Part shown: positions 1 to 6,410 of the stretch, in pieces
How the letters are laid out: each line of letters starts with the position of its first letter
How positions within the stretch are numbered: position 1 is the first letter of the stretch
Source: Bacteroidota bacterium
Lineage (GTDB): Bacteria; Bacteroidota; Ignavibacteria; Ignavibacteriales; Ignavibacteriaceae
Reading direction: 5' to 3'
Assembly: GCA_021793635.1 (NCBI GenBank)
Contig: JAJYSI010000067.1
Span: 1-10,679 of the forward strand
Length of the DNA stretch: 10,679 nt
The notes under the pieces: model-generated
The model's database searches: none
Told to the model about the DNA's origin: nothing
The model's input: the letters and a program-made list of their open reading frames with translations, nothing else
Translations under genes and position numbers: made by a program

Positions 1-899
1 TTTGGAAATACGGCAATACTTATTATATGAATTACGACGGTGCAGGTAAAAAAGCTTGGCTGGCATGTTTGGCGATAAGCAAAGATTTGGTCCATTGGGT
101 ACCCAAGGGACCGGTTTTACATTTGGGGGGAAAAGGAACTAAAGATTGCGCGTCCGCATCATACGGTTCAGTTTATCAAGATGGTAATAAGTGGTACATG
201 TATTATTTAGGAACGCCACACACTACTCCCGCCCCTTATTATGTGCCTGATTTTCCTTATTTGACTATGGAAGCGGAAAGTAATTCTCCAACCGGTCCTT
301 GGATTAAACATTATAATATAATTCCGTTCATGCCTAAACCAGGTACTTATTATTCGGGGACGGCTAGTCCTGGTTTTATCATTAAACAAGGTTCGCAGTA
401 TCTTATGTTTTTTTCTGCTTCTACCAGTAATTCGCTTAGCATTACCGGTAAGTCTAAAATTTTGCGTACCATAAGTATAGCCAGGACAACAAATCTTCAA
501 GGCTCTTGGACATTGGATAAAAAACCGATTGTCCCTCTTGACGAACAAGTAGAGAATACATCTATATATTATGAGAAAACTAATAAAACTTATTTCATCT
601 TTACAAATCATATAGGATTAAGCAACGGATTGGAATATACCGATGCAATTTGGGTTTATTGGAGTAAAGATCTAAACAATTGGGATCCGGAACATAAAGC
701 GGTAGTACTCGATACTTCAAACTGCAAGTGGTCTAAACATATTATCGGATTGCCTTCCATAGTTCAGGTCGGAAATCGTTTAGCCATATTTTATGACGGT
801 AACAAATCTCCTCAACTTCCTCCGGGCGTAAAGAGTCATATGAAGCGAGATATCGGATTGGCATGGCTGAATCTGCCGTTAATAATTCCATCCGAATAA
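1..899 (+). CDS. GH43-like five-bladed beta-propeller glycosidase, 5'-truncated by window edge
   Basis: The reading frame is open from base 3 (it reads WKYGNTYYM before the first Met at 27), so the real start lies upstream and only about the last 300 residues are seen. The protein shows repeated propeller-blade motifs: KYGNTYYMNYDG at the start, DGNKWYMYYLGT near base 175, GSQYLMFFSAS near base 390, KTYFIFTNH near base 585, and a last blade ending RDIGLAWLNLPL. Aromatic 'YxxFY/YYxY' strands of this kind are typical of the GH43/GH32/GH117/GH130 propeller folds. Such enzymes usually act on arabinose, xylose, galactose or fructose linkages, but the exact family cannot be set from this fragment. 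At the place where many relatives carry an Arg-Asp-Pro motif, this one reads T-A-S-P (bases 360-371). Glu in VENTS (about base 550) could be the acid. Export is likely from its neighbours, but the N-terminus is not visible. Confidence 0.75.
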   Translation, partial: WKYGNTYYMNYDGAGKKAWLACLAISKDLVHWVPKGPVLHLGGKGTKDCASASYGSVYQDGNKWYMYYLGTPHTTPAPYYVPDFPYLTMEAESNSPTGPWIKHYNIIPFMPKPGTYYSGTASPGFIIKQGSQYLMFFSASTSNSLSITGKSKILRTISIARTTNLQGSWTLDKKPIVPLDEQVENTSIYYEKTNKTYFIFTNHIGLSNGLEYTDAIWVYWSKDLNNWDPEHKAVVLDTSNCKWSKHIIGLPSIVQVGNRLAIFYDGNKSPQLPPGVKSHMKRDIGLAWLNLPLIIPSE

Positions 900-929
900 T
901 TAATGTTTTTATTGAAATGATTAGAAATT

Positions 930-1067
930 ATGGAACAATCTTATAACTCCGGCAAACTTAAAATAGATGAAAGAGAGATTATTAGGATGTACTCGCTGCG
1001 CAGTGAAATTGAAGTAATTCCGACAAATGAAAGTAAGTTTGTTGAAGAAATAATTAGTGAAAAATGA
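930..1067 (+). CDS. Small 45-aa ORF, unrecognised; possibly a remnant
   Basis: This frame starts with ATG at 930 and ends with TGA at 1065-1067. The product is polar and charged: MEQSYNSGKLKIDEREI at the start, then a hydrophobic/charged stretch, ending FVEEIISEK. It has no signal peptide, membrane segment or motif I recognise. Only a weak purine-rich stretch precedes the ATG. Its composition looks protein-like rather than random, with alternating charged and aliphatic residues that suggest a helix-strand-helix. It could be a small protein, or the C-terminal tail of a decayed gene whose upstream part is lost. A coding-like segment in another frame follows 88 bases later, which favours the remnant reading. 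Function unknown. Confidence 0.25.
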   Translation: MEQSYNSGKLKIDEREIIRMYSLRSEIEVIPTNESKFVEEIISEK

Positions 1068-1154
1068 ACGTCTAAATTTATCCCGTCGGATTATGGATTA
1101 AAATGTAAGCCATAAATAAGGGAAAAATTAGTGACGTTCCTTTAACTGAACTGA

Positions 1155-1319
1155 AAATTTATTTTTTGGCGTAATGCCGTATATAATTTTAAGTGGGTAA
1201 GTAATGGGAATAACATAAAATTTGTTTCGATAGACGGTAAAAAAATCAAACCGGTATCCGGTGAATACAGGCTTATGGATAAATCCGGCATACATAAAGT
1301 GGTAATAACAATTAATTGA
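1155..1319 (+). pseudogene. C-terminal remnant of an unidentified protein, no start codon
   Basis: The frame is open after a TGA at 1152-1154 and runs 54 codons to TGA at 1317-1319. It has no ATG with a ribosome binding site at its 5' end. The translation looks like the end of a beta-rich secreted domain: NFKWVSNGNNIKFVSIDG, then KKIKPVSGEYRLMD, ending HKVVITIN. The regular spacing of hydrophobic residues and the strand-turn-strand pattern are typical of the last beta-sandwich of exported glycan enzymes. Upstream frames (about 1070-1150) also read like coding sequence but are broken by stops. I cannot name the parent family. An internal ATG (near 1275) would leave only a short tail, so a functional product is unlikely. 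Confidence 0.4.
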
Positions 1320-1412
1320 TTTTGAGCCCCCTGGAATTTCTAAATAATCTCAATATCTAAACACTGAATATTCTTTCAACTATTCTGCATTTCTAAATAC
1401 GTTTTTACAAAT

Positions 1413-1419
1413 AAAAGGA
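1413..1419 (+). promoter_or_regulatory. Strong ribosome binding site for the GH99-like gene
   Basis: AAAAGGA lies 9 bases before the ATG at 1429. It is one of the clearer Shine-Dalgarno-like sites in the window and supports this ATG as the true start, consistent with the signal peptide that begins there. Confidence 0.6.
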
Positions 1420-1428
1420 TTATAGATT

Positions 1429-3468
1429 ATGAACTTAAATAATCTACTGAATGTATTGATCTCTGTTATAATAATTACATCAGGTGCAATTATTGCACAA
1501 AATAAAAAACAAAACAATAATTATCGTGACCTTTATTCCGATACTTGGGTCGGTACAGATGCGTTAGGCAGGTCATTGCCAACGTACTCCCAAACCGGAC
1601 CGGTAAAAAAAGATCATCGCAGGGTTGTCGGTATTTTCTATCTTACCTGGCATACCGACCGCATGTATAAGCTTAAAAGTCCTTACACTGCCGATGTGTC
1701 AAAAATACTTAGAAAGGATCCGTCAGCTAGGCTTGACGGAAATAATCCTGCATGGGGACAGTATAATTCCTATCATTGGGGCGAACCAGAGATGGGTTAT
1801 TTTTTAAGTAAAGATGAATATGTTATCAGAAAAGATTTGTCGATGCTTTCCGAAGCCGGAGTGGATGTTATTATCTTGGATGTTACCAATGCGGTGGAAT
1901 ACTGGAAACAATGGGACGTTATATTTCCGATAATGGAGAAGATGAAAGCAGACGGTATTAAAGTTCCCAAGTTTTGTTTCTGGGCTTTTAACGGTCCAGT
2001 AATTACCGTTGTACAAAATCTGTATGATAAAATTTATAAGCTAAACAAGTATAAAGATCTATGGTTTTATTGGGACGGAAAACCATTACTTTTATATAAC
2101 GGAACCCCGAATACTAATGCAAAAGAAGGTGGTTTTAATAATCCGAATCCGCACTTCGACGAGATGGCTTTAACCGATAAAAATAATCCTCATTACGGCA
2201 ATCCTTATTATACCGATAAAAATTATCATGACTACACGAAAGTAGTAAAAGAATTCTTTACGCTCAGAACAATGTGGTGGGGCTATTATAAATGGCAAGG
2301 AAAACGGTTTGTCGGTACCGAAGATAACTGGAGCTTCGGGTATGATTTGGGGGATAAATATGTTAGAAATATGAATCCTGACAGTCTGGTTTCGCTTCAC
2401 GACGGCAAAAGGGAGGAAGCGGCTGTTACGCCTGCGCAGCATCCTTTTTCGCTTGTTGGTAAATCGTGGACGAGAAAAAACGGAGAACCACAATTAAATA
2501 AATACGACTTACCCGAACCTACTTACGTACCTTGGCTCGGTAAGAAAGTTAAACATCCCGAAGGCTACGGGATTTATTTCCAGGAACGTTGGAACGAAGC
2601 CCTTAAAGCTGATCCTCAATTTATTTATTTAAATGACTGGAATGAATGGACCGCCGGGAAATATAATCCGGAAATAAATCCTCCTTACGGTCCGAGTCAT
2701 AAAGCAAAAACTACTCCTTTTATGAGACGGCAAAGTAACTACTATTTCGTAGATCAGTATGATGCCGAATTTAACCGGAGTATTCAACCTATGCACGGTG
2801 GATATTCGGATAATTATTATATGCAGATGGCGGAAAACATACGTTACTATAAAGGTGTCAGACCGATTCCGGTTTCCAAGGGATTTTCCTCTATAAAAAT
2901 AGACGGTAATTTTGCCGATTGGAATAATATTAAGATCGAATACCGCGATGCCAAAGGCGATACTTATCATCGCGATTATAACGGTTATGGTGGTCTTCAT
3001 TATATAAATAATTCTGGGCGAAACGATATAGTTACTTGCAAGGTTGGAGTAGGACATAAAAATATTTATTTCTATTCACAGACTGCTAAGCGGCTGACTC
3101 CCTCAAACGGTAAAAACTGGATGCTGTTATTAATTGATGCCGATAAAAATCCCAAAACCGGTTGGTACGGATATGATTTCTTAATAAATAAGAAAATAAT
3201 CGGAGATAATACTTCTTTGCTCATGCGTTATAATCCTAAAACTAAATCTTGGGAAAATGTAACAGAAATTAATTACCGTTACAAAGGCAATCAACTGGAA
3301 TTGGAGGTGCCGCGTAATTTGATCGGTTTACAAAACAAAGATGCGATTACTTTTGATTTTCATTGGGCTGATAATCCGGCGGATTTAAAATCACCCATCT
3401 CGCTTTGTGTAAGCGGGGACAGCGCTCCCGACAGAAGGTTTAATTACCGTTTTATTTGGGAACAATAA
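1429..3468 (+). CDS. Exported GH99/GH71-like TIM-barrel protein with C-terminal CBM9-like domain
   Basis: 679 residues. Residues 1-24 form a signal peptide (hydrophobic run LLNVLISVIIITSG, cleavage near IIAQ), so the protein is exported. Residues about 60-480 look like the TIM-barrel of the GH99/GH71-like, WbsX-related group. Visible signs are the first strand VVGIFYLTWH (66-75), the strand AGVDVIILDVTN (143-154), FCFWAFNG (182-189), and the motif LNDWNEWTAG (401-410); the Asn-Glu-Trp in this motif is a hallmark of the group and E406 is a candidate catalytic acid. Residues about 485-679 form a separate beta-sandwich beginning IDGNFADWNNI (491-501), the signature opening of CBM9-like/DOMON-type carbohydrate-binding domains, and ending RRFNYRFIW. 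GH99 members cleave internal alpha-mannosidic bonds, but this branch is distant, so the substrate is open. The next gene starts 57 bp downstream and is probably cotranscribed. Confidence 0.75.
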   Translation: MNLNNLLNVLISVIIITSGAIIAQNKKQNNNYRDLYSDTWVGTDALGRSLPTYSQTGPVKKDHRRVVGIFYLTWHTDRMYKLKSPYTADVSKILRKDPSARLDGNNPAWGQYNSYHWGEPEMGYFLSKDEYVIRKDLSMLSEAGVDVIILDVTNAVEYWKQWDVIFPIMEKMKADGIKVPKFCFWAFNGPVITVVQNLYDKIYKLNKYKDLWFYWDGKPLLLYNGTPNTNAKEGGFNNPNPHFDEMALTDKNNPHYGNPYYTDKNYHDYTKVVKEFFTLRTMWWGYYKWQGKRFVGTEDNWSFGYDLGDKYVRNMNPDSLVSLHDGKREEAAVTPAQHPFSLVGKSWTRKNGEPQLNKYDLPEPTYVPWLGKKVKHPEGYGIYFQERWNEALKADPQFIYLNDWNEWTAGKYNPEINPPYGPSHKAKTTPFMRRQSNYYFVDQYDAEFNRSIQPMHGGYSDNYYMQMAENIRYYKGVRPIPVSKGFSSIKIDGNFADWNNIKIEYRDAKGDTYHRDYNGYGGLHYINNSGRNDIVTCKVGVGHKNIYFYSQTAKRLTPSNGKNWMLLLIDADKNPKTGWYGYDFLINKKIIGDNTSLLMRYNPKTKSWENVTEINYRYKGNQLELEVPRNLIGLQNKDAITFDFHWADNPADLKSPISLCVSGDSAPDRRFNYRFIWEQ

Positions 3469-3525
3469 TTTTATCATTGAAAAAACGATTTGCGGATCGT
3501 ACCAACATAATACGGGATTGCATTC

Positions 3526-5469
3526 ATGAGGCAAATAATCTCTACACCTTTATCACTAATAATTTTATTGTTTCTCTTTTGCCGGCCGCTTCATGCGCAA
3601 GTAAATATAGATAATATATTTTGTCTTGGGAACGGGCATTTAGCTGCTTATGAGACAAAAGCGGATATAATACAACTCTTCGGTCCGCCTTACAGTTCAC
3701 CTTCGCTTTTACAAATGACTATTTTTGATACCTCAATAGTAATAGAAAATAAACGGAGAGCCGGTACCGCAATATGGAAGCATATCCTTTTTAAAAACGG
3801 AAAGAAAATAGGGACTATAACAGATTTTGTCGATTCCAAATTACCTTGTCTGGTAAGGAAAATAGATATTGCTCAACCAGTTGTTTTTTCACTTGAATTC
3901 GGGAAGAAACTAAAAATAATAAATAACAGCAATTCTTATAAAAATTCCGGATTAAAATATGCTTTGCTGGCGGAGTCACCCAGAGACAATCCGTTTTATA
4001 ACGACTATATGATGCCCTTTAAACAGTATATGCAAATGGGTTGTAAGAATAACATTAGCGTAAATGCAACGAAAGATAATAACATTTATAGAGTAGAATG
4101 CGAAAAAGGCAAGAGTACGCTTTATTTTATAGGCGGACCCAAATATCCTGAGTGTATTACAAACAGCGAAAAGATTTTCTCGGAACCTTATGATACGCTT
4201 ATAAATAGAACGGAAAACTGGTGGAACAGATTCACATCCCGCCGCTTTAACTTTTCAAAAATTATTCATGCAGATGTACCGGAGAGAAAAAAATTATTAA
4301 AAACAATTGATGACGTATCAGTTCTGATTAAGACTCAGCAGTCGGCTGAAGGCGGTATTATAGCCGGACATAATTATCATTTAGCTTACATTCGCGATGA
4401 GTACGGAGTGTCGCGGTGTCTTTTGGCATTAGGTTATTATAAGGAAGCCGGGAATATTTTAAATTATTACTGGAATATTTTCAGAAGAAAAGGAGTTTTA
4501 CACAATGCTCAAGGTATCGGAATCGATGCTTTTCATCTTGCGGAAAACGACGATGTTGAAATAACTGCATACTTAATAATACAATCGTTTGATTACTTAT
4601 TCGCGACAAAAGATACTGCTTTCGTAAAAAAGATCTTTCCCATGCTTGACTGGGCATGGAAGAGTCAGACAAAAAATCTGTTTAAATATATGTTGCCTTT
4701 TAACGGCGACGAAACTTACGTGGCGGGAGGTGTATTGCCGAGAAATACGTTAAACGACGGTTCTGCAGAGGCAACAATGCTTTTTATTAGGGCGGGGATT
4801 TTGTTATTGCCGTTTATCGGGAAATATAAATTATGGAGTAAGGCAACCATTAATATAAATCGCATAATCTTAAAAAAAACGGAAGAACATTATAATAAGA
4901 ATTTTCTGGTCAACGGTCTTTTAGCAACTAATAATCCTGCCAGAACTATAGGTTTGAAATTACCTGAGTTTCGTTACGGAGTATGCGAAGAACTTGGCAA
5001 GGTACCGGGATGTGAATTTTTCGGATGGACACAGAAAACTAAAAATAACCGTTATCTTTGTCCGGTTTGCTTTGCGAAAAGATCATTACCGAAAGTAAAG
5101 CCGCATAAATACTTTTTGCATACAGTCAGTCTAATGCCTTTATATATAGGTTCTGATTTGTTTAACGGTGAAGAATTAAGGTCGGTAGTAAACTCAATAA
5201 TAATGAAGTATAATAAAACAGGCAGATATTCTTCTCGTTCCGGTGAAGATATAACTGTGGGTTATGATTACGGATTGCTGCTATATAATTTGGTCAAGTT
5301 AAATAATACTGCAAAAACAAAGATTTATAAGAAAATGATGTCGCTGCTTGATAAAACAGGCGCTTGGGTAGAGTATTATAAAAACAATAAACCCGAAGGT
5401 ACTCGTTACAGACCCTGGGAAAGTTCGATTAGTTTGGAAGCTGCTATCTTGTATGCAAAAGGATTTTAA
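3526..5469 (+). CDS. Exported (alpha/alpha)6 six-hairpin glycosidase-like protein with a four-Cys insertion
   Basis: 647 residues. Residues 1-24 are a signal peptide with a Leu/Ile/Phe core and an LHA-Q junction. Residues about 25-240 are beta-rich and probably form an N-terminal sandwich domain. Residues about 250-647 are helical with repeated aromatic/acidic motifs that suggest the six-hairpin toroid of GH15/GH63/GH133-type enzymes: HLAYIRDEYGVSR (285-297), FHLAENDDVEIT (336-347), PFNGDETY (391-398), LNDGSAEAT (409-417), RSGEDITVGYDYG (571-583) and WESSISLEAA (631-640). The acidic residues in these blocks (D291, E292, E340, D395, E396, E574) are candidate catalytic residues, but I cannot assign a GH family. 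C487, C496, C512 and C515 (CPVC) form a compact C-x8-C-x15-C-x2-C group, unusual for an exported glycosidase. No strong Shine-Dalgarno is seen; the start is set by the signal peptide. It is probably in one transcript with the GH99-like gene. Confidence 0.65.
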   Translation: MRQIISTPLSLIILLFLFCRPLHAQVNIDNIFCLGNGHLAAYETKADIIQLFGPPYSSPSLLQMTIFDTSIVIENKRRAGTAIWKHILFKNGKKIGTITDFVDSKLPCLVRKIDIAQPVVFSLEFGKKLKIINNSNSYKNSGLKYALLAESPRDNPFYNDYMMPFKQYMQMGCKNNISVNATKDNNIYRVECEKGKSTLYFIGGPKYPECITNSEKIFSEPYDTLINRTENWWNRFTSRRFNFSKIIHADVPERKKLLKTIDDVSVLIKTQQSAEGGIIAGHNYHLAYIRDEYGVSRCLLALGYYKEAGNILNYYWNIFRRKGVLHNAQGIGIDAFHLAENDDVEITAYLIIQSFDYLFATKDTAFVKKIFPMLDWAWKSQTKNLFKYMLPFNGDETYVAGGVLPRNTLNDGSAEATMLFIRAGILLLPFIGKYKLWSKATININRIILKKTEEHYNKNFLVNGLLATNNPARTIGLKLPEFRYGVCEELGKVPGCEFFGWTQKTKNNRYLCPVCFAKRSLPKVKPHKYFLHTVSLMPLYIGSDLFNGEELRSVVNSIIMKYNKTGRYSSRSGEDITVGYDYGLLLYNLVKLNNTAKTKIYKKMMSLLDKTGAWVEYYKNNKPEGTRYRPWESSISLEAAILYAKGF

Positions 5470-5523
5470 ATTTGAAGCAGTAAATCAATTATTTAGCCCA
5501 GATTTGTTATTAAGCTAAAAGTC

Positions 5524-5539
5524 CTAATGCTTCCATTAG
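5524..5539. repeat. Perfect 6-bp inverted repeat with CTTC loop
   Basis: CTAATG, CTTC loop, CATTAG: six perfect pairs around a four-base loop. On the + strand it is followed by C and then a run of A, not T, so it is not a standard intrinsic terminator for the upstream glycosidase genes. It sits about 55 bases after the stop at 5469. It could be an RNA 3'-end stabiliser, a protein-binding site, or chance in AT-rich DNA. Confidence 0.3.
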
Positions 5540-5610
5540 CAAAAAATGCTGTTGAATTAAATAAGAAATTAAAGAAATGGAATTGAAGAATAATAATGAG
5601 AACGCTTGAG

Positions 5611-5618
5611 TATCTTTG
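5611..5618 (+). promoter_or_regulatory. Candidate Bacteroidota-type -7 promoter element
   Basis: TATCTTTG matches the TAnnTTTG consensus known for Bacteroidota primary-sigma promoters. It lies 107 bases before the start of the corrinoid operon, leaving a leader of roughly 100 bases. The partner -33 TTG is not at the usual distance: the nearest upstream TTG, at 5583-5585, leaves a 25-base spacer against about 19-21 expected. The call is therefore tentative. Confidence 0.22.
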
Positions 5619-5713
5619 CAGAATCAAGGGGTTAAAGTTAGAATAATTGAACGATTATAATATGGAATTAATAGGTTCGAGATCTTGGTGATAACATAAA
5701 TAATTAATTAAAT

Positions 5714-5718
5714 GAGGT
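5714..5718 (+). promoter_or_regulatory. Ribosome binding site that selects a TTG start
   Basis: GAGGT lies 6-7 bases before the TTG at 5725. The nearby ATG at 5712-5714 is followed at once by a stop, and the next in-frame ATG (5749) has no Shine-Dalgarno. The site therefore supports TTG initiation of the corrinoid protein. Confidence 0.55.
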
Positions 5719-5724
5719 AAGCAA

Positions 5725-6402
5725 TTGAATAATACATTGCAAAAATTGATGGATTGTATAGAGGCAGGTAAAATTAATAAAGTTTCGACATATCCTCCAT
5801 CGTTAAGAGGGCTGGACGGAGCGGACGAATTTTGTAGACTTGCAATCGAAGAGGGATTTAATCCTCAGGAAATATTAAACAAAGCATTGATACCGGGTAT
5901 GTCAAAAATAGGCGATAAATTTTCTCAGGGCAAAGCATTCGTTCCGGAAATGTTGATTTCCGCAAAAGCTATGACGGCTGCGATGAAGCATTTAAAGCCT
6001 TTTTTTAATTCTGGAGAAATAAAAAGAAAAGGTGTTTTCGTTATCGGGACCATATTTGGTGATATGCACGATATAGGAAAAAATTTGGTATCTATGATGG
6101 TAGAAGGAGCAGGTTGGGAAGTTGTGGATCTCGGTGTTGATGTTAGTAATGAAAAGTTTATGGAGGCAGCGGAAAAATATCCCGATAGCGTAATCGGAAT
6201 TTCTGCTTTGCTAACCACGACTATGGTTAATATGGAAAAAGTAGTTAGAACAATTAAAGATAAATATCTAGAGAAAAAAATAATCGTTGGCGGAGCTCCA
6301 CTATCGGCGGATTTCAGTAATATGATAGGGGCGGACTTTTATTCGCCCGATCCACAAGGTGCAGTAGATTACCTCAATAAAATCAAAGCTAATTACGAAT
6401 AA
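5725..6402 (+). CDS. Corrinoid (B12)-binding methyl-carrier protein, MtaC/MtbC/MttC-like
   Basis: 225 residues, the usual length of stand-alone methyltransferase corrinoid proteins. Residues about 1-95 form the helical cap domain (B12-binding_2 type; LNKALIPGMSKIGDKFSQG and FVPEMLISAKAM are typical). Residues about 102-223 form the Rossmann-like B12 domain. It has the full signature: GDMHDIGKN (112-120), whose H115 is the expected lower axial ligand of cobalt, then S160-A-L162, and VGGAPLS (188-194) for the nucleotide tail. In known systems such a protein accepts a methyl group from a substrate methyltransferase on Co(I) and passes it to a second methyltransferase. The start is TTG, supported by GAGGT upstream. 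It is the first gene of a three-gene operon; the next begins 8 bases after its stop. It is cytoplasmic, with no signal peptide. Family certain; substrate unknown. Confidence 0.93.
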   Translation: MNNTLQKLMDCIEAGKINKVSTYPPSLRGLDGADEFCRLAIEEGFNPQEILNKALIPGMSKIGDKFSQGKAFVPEMLISAKAMTAAMKHLKPFFNSGEIKRKGVFVIGTIFGDMHDIGKNLVSMMVEGAGWEVVDLGVDVSNEKFMEAAEKYPDSVIGISALLTTTMVNMEKVVRTIKDKYLEKKIIVGGAPLSADFSNMIGADFYSPDPQGAVDYLNKIKANYE

Positions 6403-6410
6403 TATATTTT

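Larger units (their letters stand above)
900..1428. other. Gene-poor 529-bp stretch with decayed coding debris and leader of the next gene
   Basis: No intact gene of normal length is present on either strand. The first half holds a 45-codon ORF (930-1067) and the middle holds a start-less coding-like frame (1155-1319); both are listed separately. The last 110 bases are AT-rich leader of the gene at 1429. They contain the 11-mer ATTTCTAAATA twice (1336-1346 and 1389-1399), with TCTAAA once more at 1356-1361. I see no terminator with a T-tract after 899 and no recognisable riboswitch. The most economical reading is an old gene reduced to fragments upstream of the regulatory region of the next operon. 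Confidence 0.5.
5470..5724. other. Intergenic leader before the corrinoid operon, with a hairpin and coding-like debris
   Basis: 255 bases without a full gene. A 29-codon open stretch (5497-5586, reading ...LPLAKNAVELNKKLKKWN then TGA) and a second one after a stop (reading VSLQNQGVKVRIIERL) look faintly protein-like and may be remains of a small gene, but this is weak. The hairpin at 5524-5539 and a candidate promoter element at 5611-5618 are listed separately. No B12-riboswitch box such as GCCACTG is visible, although the operon downstream is corrinoid-dependent. Confidence 0.4.

Noticed and set aside
207..611. 134-codon open frame on the minus strand
   Set aside because: It lies wholly opposite the GH43-like gene, has no recognisable motif, and its composition reflects the complementary strand of a real gene.
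2629..3057. 142-codon open frame on the minus strand, rich in Ile/Val
   Set aside because: Opposite the GH99-like gene; the apparent hydrophobicity comes from reverse-complemented Asn/Asp/Tyr codons. No start signal.
3485..3500. Terminator hairpin between the GH99-like and six-hairpin genes
   Set aside because: Only a 5-bp stem (ACGAT/ATCGT) with a 6-base loop and no T-tract; the genes are 57 bp apart and probably cotranscribed.
5470..5724. Cobalamin riboswitch before the corrinoid operon
   Set aside because: No B12-box (GCCACTG-like) or extended conserved structure is visible in the leader.
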